Shown in pieces: positions 23,057 through 31,170 of a DNA stretch of 42,836 nucleotides. Location of the stretch: contig CAMNCW010000058.1 of the NCBI GenBank assembly GCA_946534715.1, positions 1 to 42,836 of the forward strand, read 5' to 3'. This DNA comes from an uncultured Bacteroidales bacterium. GTDB lineage: Bacteria > Bacteroidota > Bacteroidia > Bacteroidales > Paludibacteraceae. Made by a program: the position numbers and the translations under genes. The notes under the pieces were generated by a model. The model made no database searches. It was given only the letters and a program-made list of their open reading frames with translations, and was not told where the DNA came from. Numbering within the stretch: the first letter of the stretch is position 1; each line of letters starts with the position of its first letter.

Positions 23057-24313
23057 ATGTATATTCACATTGATTGCAATAATTTTTTCGTGAGTTGTGA
23101 GTTGGTCTCACGCCCCGAATTACGCGGCACGCCGGTAGTCGTTGCTAACAACAACGACAACAACGGCGGTATTATTCTTGCACTCAATCAAGAAGCCAAG
23201 AACGTCGGTTTGAAACGCGGCAATCCGATTTTCCAAGTGACGAAGATCATTCAGGCGCACAAAGTGACCGTGATCGATGTTCACCATCATCTGTATCACG
23301 AGATCTCAAACCATATTATGGAAGAGGTCCGCAAGACCGAAATGGTACTTGGTTTCATCCAATACAGCGTGGATGAGTTTTTCGGTTTCATGCCGGAGGA
23401 TGATCCTGTTTTATTACGCGAATATTTGTCGGAGCTGAAAGAACTAATACTTCGCACAACCGACATCCCGGTCAGTTGTGGAGCTGGCGAGAGTTACACA
23501 TTAGCAAAAACGGCAACTTATTTTGCGAAACACTACCCTGCTTACAAGGGAATTTGTATCATGCCGGCGGACAAGCGCGAGAGAGCATTGGCACAAGTGG
23601 CGATACGGGATATATGGGGCATCGGACGTCGGAGTATCAAGAAAGTGGAACAAGCCGGCGTGAAGACCGCGCTTGATTTTGCCCAGAAGCCGGAGATATG
23701 GGTGAACCGCCTTTTCAGTATAACGGGCGTGCGCACGTGGAAAGAGCTGAACGGCATTCCTGCAATCACTATTGTGTCGCACGAGAAACAGAAATCAATC
23801 ATGTACAGCCGTACTTTTGCGCACATGACGAGCAGCAAGACGGTCTTACTGCGGGAGTTGAGCAATTATGCTTCATCCGTGGCGCGCAAGTTGCGTGAAC
23901 AGAAAGCACGATGCAAGAGTGTGACGCTGTTTCTCGCCACGAACCGGCATCGGATGGATCTGGCGCAATACCATGCGGATGACACACTCAAGCTGCACAC
24001 CCCGACCGATGATTCGATGGTGATCATAGAGGCGGTGACCGTTCTTTTAGACAGGCTTTACCGCGAGAACTACCAATACAAACAGGCTGGCTTGATTGTG
24101 GGACAATTGGAGCACAATGAGAGTGTGCAACTGGATCTGTTTGCGCCAAATCAAGTAGAAGATCAGGCGAAAAAGAAACGGCTCATGCAGACCATCGACG
24201 GGATAAACAAGAAGTTCGGGAAGAACCAGATACATTTCGCGATACAAGGATCGGAGGCAGATCAGTCGGAACAGCCGGCAGGGTTTATGAGGGCGAAGAA
24301 TGTGGATAATTGA
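23057..24313 (+). CDS. Y-family (UmuC-like) DNA polymerase
   Basis: About 418 residues from ATG 23057 (MYIHIDCNNFFVSCELVSRP); the frame extends upstream but that part contains the promoter. This is a translesion polymerase. The catalytic carboxylates are Asp6 in the HIDCNNFF motif and the DE pair in QYSVDEFFGF. The palm/fingers AGESYTLAKTATYFAKHY, a helix-hairpin-helix segment (RDIWGIGRRSIKKVEQAG) and a little-finger domain follow. The C-terminus (LFAPNQVEDQAKKKRLMQTI, then DGINKKFGKNQIHFAIQG) resembles the tail domain typical of UmuC rather than DinB. No umuD partner is adjacent. The final codons (VDN, stop) are drawn from a repeat array. Confidence 0.88.
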   Translation: MYIHIDCNNFFVSCELVSRPELRGTPVVVANNNDNNGGIILALNQEAKNVGLKRGNPIFQVTKIIQAHKVTVIDVHHHLYHEISNHIMEEVRKTEMVLGFIQYSVDEFFGFMPEDDPVLLREYLSELKELILRTTDIPVSCGAGESYTLAKTATYFAKHYPAYKGICIMPADKRERALAQVAIRDIWGIGRRSIKKVEQAGVKTALDFAQKPEIWVNRLFSITGVRTWKELNGIPAITIVSHEKQKSIMYSRTFAHMTSSKTVLLRELSNYASSVARKLREQKARCKSVTLFLATNRHRMDLAQYHADDTLKLHTPTDDSMVIIEAVTVLLDRLYRENYQYKQAGLIVGQLEHNESVQLDLFAPNQVEDQAKKKRLMQTIDGINKKFGKNQIHFAIQGSEADQSEQPAGFMRAKNVDN

Positions 24314-24334
24314 TAATTGACAATTGATAATTGA
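24303..24334 (+). repeat. 7-bp AATTGAY array between the polymerase and SDR genes
   Basis: AATTGAT, AATTGAC, AATTGAT, AATTGA run from the last codons of the polymerase (AAT TGA stop, 24308-24313) directly into the ATG of the SDR gene at 24335, leaving no other spacer sequence. Confidence 0.9.
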
Positions 24335-25129
24335 ATGAAAGGACATTTTGCTTTAGTGACAGGAGCATCGTCGGGAATAGGTCTGGCGATAGCGAAAGGT
24401 TTGGCTCAAAGGGGCTATAACTTGCTGATTGTAAGTAACGTAGAGGCTATACATGAGCGTATAGAAGAGCTGAAAGAAGAAGGTAAAAAGTCGAAAGAAG
24501 GTAGCATTGAAGTTATCGCTCTTGTGATGGATTTGGGCCAGCAGGGATCTGCGCGCGAGCTATACGAGTACACGAAACTCGAAGAAATAGAGATCGAAGT
24601 GTTGGTGAACAATGCCGGCGTTTATCACGACAAGGACATTTTAGACGACAGCGAGGCTTTTACAGGGCTGATTATGAATCTGCACATGTACACTCCGGCG
24701 ATGCTTTGCTATCTGTTCGGTCAAGAGATGCGCGCTCGGCGGAAAGGCTATATTATGAATATCTGCTCCGTGACGAGCCGCATTGTGGCTCAACGATTAG
24801 GGACGTACGCCAGCACGAAATCCTTCCTTGCCGCGTTCACCAAATCGCTTCATATCGAGCTGAAACCTTACGGGGTATATGTGACGGATGTGAGCCCCGG
24901 AGCAGTAGATACCGGGTTATTCTCAATCCCTAAATGGGTGACAAAAGCCGGTAAGTGTCTGGGTATCATCGCTTCGCCGGAGATGTTGTCACGGCGTGCT
25001 CTTCGCGCACTCTTCCACGGTCGAAGCAAAACAACAATACCCACCGTCTTCTGGCAGGTATTGTGCTTTATTATCATGCTGATCCCGACGTGCGTGTTGC
25101 GGTTGATCAGAAGGTTAGGATGGTTCTAA
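24335..25129 (+). CDS. Short-chain dehydrogenase/reductase
   Basis: A 264-residue classical-type SDR. The cofactor motif is TGASSGIG (9-16), the structural motif NNAG (about 92-95), and the catalytic Ser/Tyr/Lys are in ICSVTSR and YASTK. The ending PGAVDTGLF is also typical. The cofactor is probably NADP(H), since no acidic residue follows the second beta strand (LLIVSN). A C-terminal hydrophobic stretch (VFWQVLCFIIMLIPTCVLRL) may anchor it to the membrane, as in SDRs acting on lipids. The substrate is unknown. Its stop codon directly abuts the stop of the convergent SIMPL gene. Confidence 0.88.
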   Translation: MKGHFALVTGASSGIGLAIAKGLAQRGYNLLIVSNVEAIHERIEELKEEGKKSKEGSIEVIALVMDLGQQGSARELYEYTKLEEIEIEVLVNNAGVYHDKDILDDSEAFTGLIMNLHMYTPAMLCYLFGQEMRARRKGYIMNICSVTSRIVAQRLGTYASTKSFLAAFTKSLHIELKPYGVYVTDVSPGAVDTGLFSIPKWVTKAGKCLGIIASPEMLSRRALRALFHGRSKTTIPTVFWQVLCFIIMLIPTCVLRLIRRLGWF

Positions 25130-25819
25130 TTAGTCGAGATAGTAGTCAACGGTGGTAACGACGCGGACGTGTTTGATCCACGGCTGGTACTCATCGTTCT
25201 CCACGGAGAACTGGCCTTGGCTGGCACGACGGATAGAACCGAGTGAGCATTGTGCATCATCTGCGAACTTCTGCGCTACTGCACGTGCGTTACGGGTAGC
25301 CTCTTCAATCATAGCAGGTTTGAGTTCCGGCAGACCATTGTACTGATAATCGAGATCCCACTTATTGGAATTGACGATAATTCCCTGCTTGAGTAGATCC
25401 GCCTCTTTGCCTTGACTGGCAATGACGAGTTTGACCTTGTCGGTAGAAACGATGATGGATGTACGGAGCGTGTATTTATACTCCGGACGGCGGTCTCCGT
25501 AGTAGTTTTCCCAGTTATTATCCACCGAGATAGGTCCCTGACGCAAATCCGCTTCCTCAAAACCAAGGGCAAGCAGATGTTGTTTGACCTTATCGGAAAC
25601 CGTTCCGAGCGTTTGATACAAGGATGGCAGATCATTACCATTCCAGCCAAACGAGAGCGGCCAGACGGCATAATCGGCTTCCACTTCACGTGTGCTCAGT
25701 CCTTTTACGGTTACTGCGCGGTCTTTGTCAGCGAACTTGCTGATACCGCAATAGACGAACAAGCCTGCGAGGCTCAGTCCGAGCGCTACCAATGCGCCTG
25801 CTAATACGTTATTTTTCAT
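25130..25819 (-). CDS. SIMPL (DUF541) domain protein, membrane-anchored
   Basis: A 229-residue protein. Residues 6-26 (LAGALVALGLSLAGLFVYCG) are a signal anchor; the remainder is the SIMPL/DUF541 beta-rich domain, exposed outside the cytoplasmic membrane. Recognisable features are AVTVKGLSTREVEADYAVWP, the Gly-Phe-Glu-Glu-Ala-Asp-Leu segment, YTLRTSIIVSTDKV and ATRNARAVAQKFADDAQ near the C-terminal half. The function of the family is poorly defined (stress or outer-membrane associated). It is the last gene of a long minus-strand run, 25 bp after the Na/Pi transporter gene. Confidence 0.85.
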   Translation of the reverse strand: MKNNVLAGALVALGLSLAGLFVYCGISKFADKDRAVTVKGLSTREVEADYAVWPLSFGWNGNDLPSLYQTLGTVSDKVKQHLLALGFEEADLRQGPISVDNNWENYYGDRRPEYKYTLRTSIIVSTDKVKLVIASQGKEADLLKQGIIVNSNKWDLDYQYNGLPELKPAMIEEATRNARAVAQKFADDAQCSLGSIRRASQGQFSVENDEYQPWIKHVRVVTTVDYYLD

Positions 25820-25844
25820 TTTTTGGTTATTTTGGGTTGATTAA

Positions 25845-27551
25845 TTATTTGTCGTGCTTGTGCTCGTAGATGGCTTCTTCCACATTGATGATGTAGTCGC
25901 CCATCTTCTCCAACTCAAGGATAATATCCATGTAGTTAACACCGGTGGTGTAGTCGTACTCCTTGTCGGTAATATGCTGCATGTTCTTGGTTTTGAGTTC
26001 ATCGCGGAAGTTATTGATTTCATTCTCCATATTGGTCATTTCCATGAACTCATCTTCGGTGATATTCACTTTCTCGAGGGCTTGAACCATTTTTGCTTCT
26101 GCTCCGTTGAGAAGGTACATCATCATTTCCACATTCTTATCCTGATACTCTGTATATTGAATGTGAGAATCGTGCTTATGACGGATGTAGCGCGAGAGAT
26201 TGAAGTTGGCATCTCCGACCGACTCCAACTCACTGACGATACGGAGCATCTTGTGCACCTCGTGTTTGGATTGATCCGACAGACGTCCATCGGCTACCTG
26301 ATTAAGGTATTGGGCTATTTCGTATTCCATTCGGTCACATATACCTTCATATTTTTCCACACGCGAGAAGATCTTTGTGAACTGGGTATCATCTTCTTCG
26401 TGATAGAGATCGTGGATCATACCCACCATTCGCTGCGTACGGATAGCAAAGACGTGCACCTCTTTCCAAGCCTGTAAGATAGAAAGCTCAGATGTGGACA
26501 TAAGACCGCCGGAGATGAAACGCAACTGGCTGTCCGTGTCTTTCTGCTCGGGTTTGGAAGGAATAATAAGCGTTACCAGTTTCTCCAAGAGCGGAACGAA
26601 CCAAATGAGAATCAGGGTATTCGTCACGTTGAAGGAAGTGTGGAAAGTAGCCAGCACAGCGTTCAGTTTATCCGGCGAGACCTCGGAAGGAATGCCCGGT
26701 TCGAATTCCACGCCCCAGAGTTCACACACGCCTCCCACGAACCAACGGAAGATGCAGAGCACCCAAACAACGCCGAAGAGGTTGAAAACCAAGTGCGCCA
26801 TAGCTGCACGGCGTGCTTGTACCGACGCCGAGAGGGCTACGATATTCGAGGTGATGGTCGTACCGATGTTCTCACCCAAGACGAGCGAGATACCCATATC
26901 GATCGGTAAGACGTGGGTTGAACAAAGGGTCATAGTGATAGCCATAATCGCCGCGGACGATTGTACCGCGAAGGTCAGAATACCACCGACGAGCAAGTAA
27001 AGGAAATAACTGCCATAGCCCCAAGAAGAGGTAGCGATGAAGAAGTTGCGCACCGGGGTCATTTGGTCAAGGTGCATCTCGGTTGCATTGATCTTCAAGG
27101 TAGTAAGACCAAGAAGCATCAGCGAGAGACCGATGAGGAAATCACCGAGGTTCGCGTTCTTCTTGGTGTAGATCAAAGCGACCGCCAAGACGATAGTAGC
27201 ATACACCACCAGACGAAGATCGAACGAACCGCCGCCCAATACCATGATCCAGGCCGTGAACGTTGTTCCGATGTTCGCACCCATAATAACCGAGATCGCT
27301 TGCGCCAAGGAAAGAATACCCGCCGAAACGAAACTCACGGTCATGACCGTAGTAGCCGTAGATGATTGAATAGCGGCAGTAATGAAAGCACCTGTTAATA
27401 CACCGGAAACACGATTTGTAGTCATCGTGCCCAGCACGTTACTCAACTTACTACCTGCCATCTTTTGCAGGCCTTCACTCATCACCTTCATTCCGTACAT
27501 GAGCATCGCTACGGAACCGATGAGCGTAATGATTTGCAGGACTAATTGCAT
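25845..27551 (-). CDS. Na/Pi cotransporter family protein with PhoU-like C-terminal domain
   Basis: A 568-residue protein. The N-terminal half has about nine membrane helices with the duplicated signature of the family: GAFITAAIQSSTATTVMTVS and ILTFAVQSSAAIMAITMTLC (the paired QSS motifs), plus GANIGTT and GENIGTT. The C-terminal part (about 350-568) is cytoplasmic, helical and PhoU-like (RMVGMIHDLYHEEDDTQF, then LELEKMGDYIINVEEAIYEH). It probably imports or exports phosphate coupled to sodium, with the PhoU-like domain sensing phosphate status. It follows gtrA-like and glycosyltransferase genes by only 38 bp but is functionally unrelated to them. Confidence 0.92.
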   Translation of the reverse strand: MQLVLQIITLIGSVAMLMYGMKVMSEGLQKMAGSKLSNVLGTMTTNRVSGVLTGAFITAAIQSSTATTVMTVSFVSAGILSLAQAISVIMGANIGTTFTAWIMVLGGGSFDLRLVVYATIVLAVALIYTKKNANLGDFLIGLSLMLLGLTTLKINATEMHLDQMTPVRNFFIATSSWGYGSYFLYLLVGGILTFAVQSSAAIMAITMTLCSTHVLPIDMGISLVLGENIGTTITSNIVALSASVQARRAAMAHLVFNLFGVVWVLCIFRWFVGGVCELWGVEFEPGIPSEVSPDKLNAVLATFHTSFNVTNTLILIWFVPLLEKLVTLIIPSKPEQKDTDSQLRFISGGLMSTSELSILQAWKEVHVFAIRTQRMVGMIHDLYHEEDDTQFTKIFSRVEKYEGICDRMEYEIAQYLNQVADGRLSDQSKHEVHKMLRIVSELESVGDANFNLSRYIRHKHDSHIQYTEYQDKNVEMMMYLLNGAEAKMVQALEKVNITEDEFMEMTNMENEINNFRDELKTKNMQHITDKEYDYTTGVNYMDIILELEKMGDYIINVEEAIYEHKHDK

Positions 27552-27589
27552 AGCAATTAAATATTAAAAATTATTACTTATAAATTATA

Positions 27590-28018
27590 TTATGATTTCG
27601 AGAAGATGAGGAACTTACGGGCAAAGAAATTCCAAAAGAACACAATTGCCGTAGATACCAGTTTGGAGACCATGTAATGGAGATGACAGAGGTCTGTTCC
27701 CACATACATGATCAGTTCGTTGAGGAGTAATCCGATAATACCAATAACGGCAAAAAAGAGGAACTCCTGCCATACGCGCATCTTACCGTTGTGCTGAAAA
27801 ACCCAACTGATACTGATGAGGTAGTTTGTCACCAATCCCAGAATAAACGCGACAGCCGCGGACCACAAGTACGGTACGCCGGCATAATGGGTCAACGCGA
27901 ACAGCGTGCCATAATCGACCACAAAAGCCGCTCCGCCTACAAATCCGTAACGGAAGAGTTGAAGCATCCAGTTAGATGTGGGCGCAACAAAGAGTGTATG
28001 GATCCATTTCTTAATCAT
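27590..28018 (-). CDS. GtrA family membrane protein
   Basis: A 142-residue protein with four predicted membrane helices. The GtrA signature is visible (LFRYGFVGGAAFVVDYGTLF, FILGLVTNYLISISWVF, and a C-terminal FFWNFFARKFLIF). Family members are thought to flip polyprenyl-phosphate-linked sugars across the membrane for use by glycosyltransferases that add side groups to lipids or surface glycans. It overlaps the upstream GT39-like gene by ATGA, so the two are translationally coupled, which supports a donor-flippase plus transferase pair. Confidence 0.92.
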   Translation of the reverse strand: MIKKWIHTLFVAPTSNWMLQLFRYGFVGGAAFVVDYGTLFALTHYAGVPYLWSAAVAFILGLVTNYLISISWVFQHNGKMRVWQEFLFFAVIGIIGLLLNELIMYVGTDLCHLHYMVSKLVSTAIVFFWNFFARKFLIFSKS

Positions 28019-29592
28019 AATTCCAATTCCGTTGCCGCACGCTCTCTATCAAAATACAAGAGATACATGTGCGTGTTTTCATAATACATGACCACTTGGG
28101 GGAAGAGATGCGGGAACTGTTGTATAGCGGGATAGAGGTACATCGGCGTAGAGCCGTATCCCAGCGCGTCCAGCACAACATAATCCACCCTATTCTGCAC
28201 AAGCCCGGCAATCAGTTCCCGTGCGTCTTTCGTATATTTATAGTTCACACCCGGCAAGCCGCTCTCCAACCAGAAAAGTTGCGGTTTGCGGCTACAAACA
28301 ACCGTTCCTGCCGGCACTTTCTTTTTGAGTTGCTTACTCATGGAGAAGAACTGAGTATAAGGCAGGGGATATTTTTGTTTGGAAATAGTTATTTCTTCCT
28401 GTATTCCTGCTTTTGCTGGAATAAAGAGCAAGCAAAGGATGAGCGCACAGCCGGTGAACAGCCATTTGGTATGTTTTGCTAAAATCCACTCGGCAATCTG
28501 CCAAATACCGCATATCAGTCCGGCATAGAACAAAGGCAGAACGGATGTAATATATCGGTTTCCGCTGGGTGTTGAGAAGATTGAAATCAGTCCTAAGGTA
28601 GCCGCCAAGTAGCCGATTAGTCCCCATCTAAGCGAGCCCATAGACCAGTAACCGATTAGGATAGCCGCTAAGACTAAAGCTCCGATAACATAAATCCGGA
28701 AGCCGAACTCCGGCTGATCACAATTCACGTTCAGATACGGGAAGATCGTATTTGGTATTGCATTGAAGATCAGCATTTTGAGGGTTTGGAAGAAGCGCTC
28801 GATTACTTCTACAAGCGTCAACGAACCGGCATCAGGTTGGAAAGGATTTTTGAGCATGATTGTATCCATATACCGATTACCATTCAAGCCCAAGAGCCGA
28901 TTTCGCAACATGTACGGCAGACATCCTGTAATAAAGCCCACCACGGTCATTCCGAGTGCTGTCCAACGGGTTTTGAAGAGGAGCAGCAATCCCACACCTG
29001 CCACTAACGCCAAGCCTTGCGTACGAATATGATAATTGAGTACCAAGACCGCAATCATTGCCCATAACCACGGCTGTTTGAGGTCCGCATACCACGGGGA
29101 GTTTTCCTGCTCCTTATCAAAATAACGCGCGAGCGCGTAAAAGACGAAAGCCGAGGTCAGGAAGAACGACGCTTCGCTCATCATCATCGTGGAGAAATGC
29201 CATAAGCGCGGAGCAAATAATCCCGCGGCGGAAGCAACGAAACTGACGTCCCAGCGGAAGCCGAGTTGCAGTAATGTAAAGAAAATGAGTATTATACCGG
29301 CGAGTACAAAAATCTCATTGAGCCATTTTTGCGCTTTGATGCTATCCGTGATTATTCTCAAAGGCGTCATCAACAAAGGATAGCCCGGAGGGAAATTCGT
29401 AGTCGGTTTGACATCCGGAGTAGATAAGTCGCTATAGCCATGACCTGTTGCCAGAGACGTGGCATAGATGTAATAATTGATATTATCTCCGTTCAAATCC
29501 GGTTTGGGGTTAAAGGTCTTTGCCGCCAATATACCCCAGATAAGTGCCAATACGCCGCAACAAACGGCAATAATCATCTTATTTGCTTTCAT
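28015..29592 (-). CDS. GT39/ArnT-like polytopic glycosyltransferase
   Basis: A 525-residue membrane protein with ten or more hydrophobic segments. The first periplasmic loop has the acidic pattern [20 protein letters not shown] with LNGDN, and then [11 protein letters not shown], typical of dolichyl-phosphate-mannose-type and ArnT-like transferases, in which the acidic residues are catalytic. The C-terminal soluble part ([20 protein letters not shown], then [10 protein letters not shown]) resembles the periplasmic domain of the group. It would use a polyprenyl-phosphate sugar flipped by the GtrA partner. Acceptor unknown (lipid A, protein or glycan). The start overlaps the upstream flavoprotein gene by 14 bp. 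Confidence 0.82.
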   Translation of the reverse strand: MKANKMIIAVCCGVLALIWGILAAKTFNPKPDLNGDNINYYIYATSLATGHGYSDLSTPDVKPTTNFPPGYPLLMTPLRIITDSIKAQKWLNEIFVLAGIILIFFTLLQLGFRWDVSFVASAAGLFAPRLWHFSTMMMSEASFFLTSAFVFYALARYFDKEQENSPWYADLKQPWLWAMIAVLVLNYHIRTQGLALVAGVGLLLLFKTRWTALGMTVVGFITGCLPYMLRNRLLGLNGNRYMDTIMLKNPFQPDAGSLTLVEVIERFFQTLKMLIFNAIPNTIFPYLNVNCDQPEFGFRIYVIGALVLAAILIGYWSMGSLRWGLIGYLAATLGLISIFSTPSGNRYITSVLPLFYAGLICGIWQIAEWILAKHTKWLFTGCALILCLLFIPAKAGIQEEITISKQKYPLPYTQFFSMSKQLKKKVPAGTVVCSRKPQLFWLESGLPGVNYKYTKDARELIAGLVQNRVDYVVLDALGYGSTPMYLYPAIQQFPHLFPQVVMYYENTHMYLLYFDRERAATELEL

Positions 29593-31156
29593 GATATTCG
29601 GTCTCCGTATTTACATTCCAAATCGTTGATTTATCGTTGATTGCACCGCGTTGGATAAGGTCCACGGTTTCAAAAGCGGTCATCATCGAGTGATCCATGT
29701 TATTATAGCGGTGTTGTCCGTTACGTCCCAAACAGAAGAGGTTTGGAACCGTGTTGAGGAAGGTTTTAACCTCGTCCAAGTGATAATAACTGCCGAAATA
29801 AGCCGGGTACGCTTTCTGAATCTTTACATGGCACGCATCGAGCACCGCGTCTTCGTCAATGATGTCAATCTTAGCCAATTCGCTTTTCGCCATCTTGATA
29901 AACTCATCGGACGGCATATTCCATAGTTCGTCACCTTCCGTGCAGAAATACTCCAAACCGATCCACATCGTGTTCTCGTAGTCCTTGACGAGATAGGGAG
30001 ACCAATTATTGAAGACCTGCAAACGACCGATTTTGACATCGCGCTCCTGGATATAGATCCATGTATCGGGCACTCGTTCTGCATATGTACGGAGTTTGGT
30101 CTCGTTCTTGATCTTCATCTTATTGACGAGCAGACCCACGGTAATGAAATCGCGATAAGGCAATTCGGCGGCAATTTTAGACACGTTAGCCGGTACTTCA
30201 ATGCCTTTAAGCGCCGGGATCAAATCTTTAATCGGCATCGTTGAGAGAAAATAATCGCAAGCAATCTCTCCGGTTGTACCATCTGATTTAGTGACAGTTA
30301 CGCTGACCACTTTGCCGTCTTTTATATTCACTCCGCTAACGGCTGTTTGCATCAACACTTGTCCGCCCATTTGCTCTACCTCTTTCGCTACGATCTCCCA
30401 CAACTGTCCGGGTCCGTATTTGGGATAGATGAACTGCTCAATAAGCGAAGTCTCGACCTCTTTGCTGTCTTGTTTGCCGAAATTCTTGCGCCACATATCT
30501 TTGAGGACCGCCAGAATAGAGAGCCCTTTGACGCGCTGGCTACCCCAATCTGCGCCCAATTTAGAAGGGTGAACGCCCCACACTTTGGTGGTATAATCCT
30601 CGAAGAACATCTCATACAGAGGTCTTCCGAAGCGATTGATATAGAAATTCTCCAGCGAAGTCTCCGGCAGTTTACGCACACACGCCCATAAATAGCCAAA
30701 TCCGGCACGCATCATTCGCACAAATCCCATGTTGAGGAAGGTCTCTTTCTTCATCGAGATAGGGTAATCGAAGAACTTGCGGAGGAAGAAAATACGGCTT
30801 ACTCTTCTGCGGAGCAACATCGTACGGTCTTCTTTTTCGGGATCGGGTCCTTGGGGAGCAAAAGCTTTCTCCGTCTCGTTGAGCAAGATGTCATCTTTCG
30901 ACGGTTTGGCTTGAAGCGGCATCACCTCCTGCCACCAGTTCATTACCCGGTCGCTCTTGGAGAAGAAACGATGTCCTCCTATATCCATTCGGTTGCCATG
31001 ATATTGCACCGTTTGAGAGATGCCACCGATGGCATCTGTTTTCTCACATACAATTGGCATGACATCCGCTTGTTTGAGTAATTCATACGCCGCCGTCAGA
31101 CCAGCAGGTCCCGCTCCGGCAATGAGTGCGATTTTCTTTTTTGAGGTGTTTGTCAT
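29579..31156 (-). CDS. FAD-dependent oxidoreductase, UDP-galactopyranose mutase/protoporphyrinogen-oxidase-like
   Basis: About 525 residues from ATG 31156 ([20 protein letters not shown]); ATG 31177 would add seven residues and overlap the upstream stop. The FAD-binding motif is [14 protein letters not shown], followed by [14 protein letters not shown] and [14 protein letters not shown]. The C-terminal FAD motif is [20 protein letters not shown]. This pattern is shared with sugar-nucleotide mutases (Glf) and related NAD(P)/FAD enzymes often found in glycan loci. Next to GT39-like and GtrA genes, a role in making or modifying a lipid-linked sugar is reasonable, but the substrate cannot be read from the sequence. 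Confidence 0.85.
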   Translation of the reverse strand: MTNTSKKKIALIAGAGPAGLTAAYELLKQADVMPIVCEKTDAIGGISQTVQYHGNRMDIGGHRFFSKSDRVMNWWQEVMPLQAKPSKDDILLNETEKAFAPQGPDPEKEDRTMLLRRRVSRIFFLRKFFDYPISMKKETFLNMGFVRMMRAGFGYLWACVRKLPETSLENFYINRFGRPLYEMFFEDYTTKVWGVHPSKLGADWGSQRVKGLSILAVLKDMWRKNFGKQDSKEVETSLIEQFIYPKYGPGQLWEIVAKEVEQMGGQVLMQTAVSGVNIKDGKVVSVTVTKSDGTTGEIACDYFLSTMPIKDLIPALKGIEVPANVSKIAAELPYRDFITVGLLVNKMKIKNETKLRTYAERVPDTWIYIQERDVKIGRLQVFNNWSPYLVKDYENTMWIGLEYFCTEGDELWNMPSDEFIKMAKSELAKIDIIDEDAVLDACHVKIQKAYPAYFGSYYHLDEVKTFLNTVPNLFCLGRNGQHRYNNMDHSMMTAFETVDLIQRGAINDKSTIWNVNTETEYHESK

Positions 31157-31170
31157 ATATGGTTCTTGTT

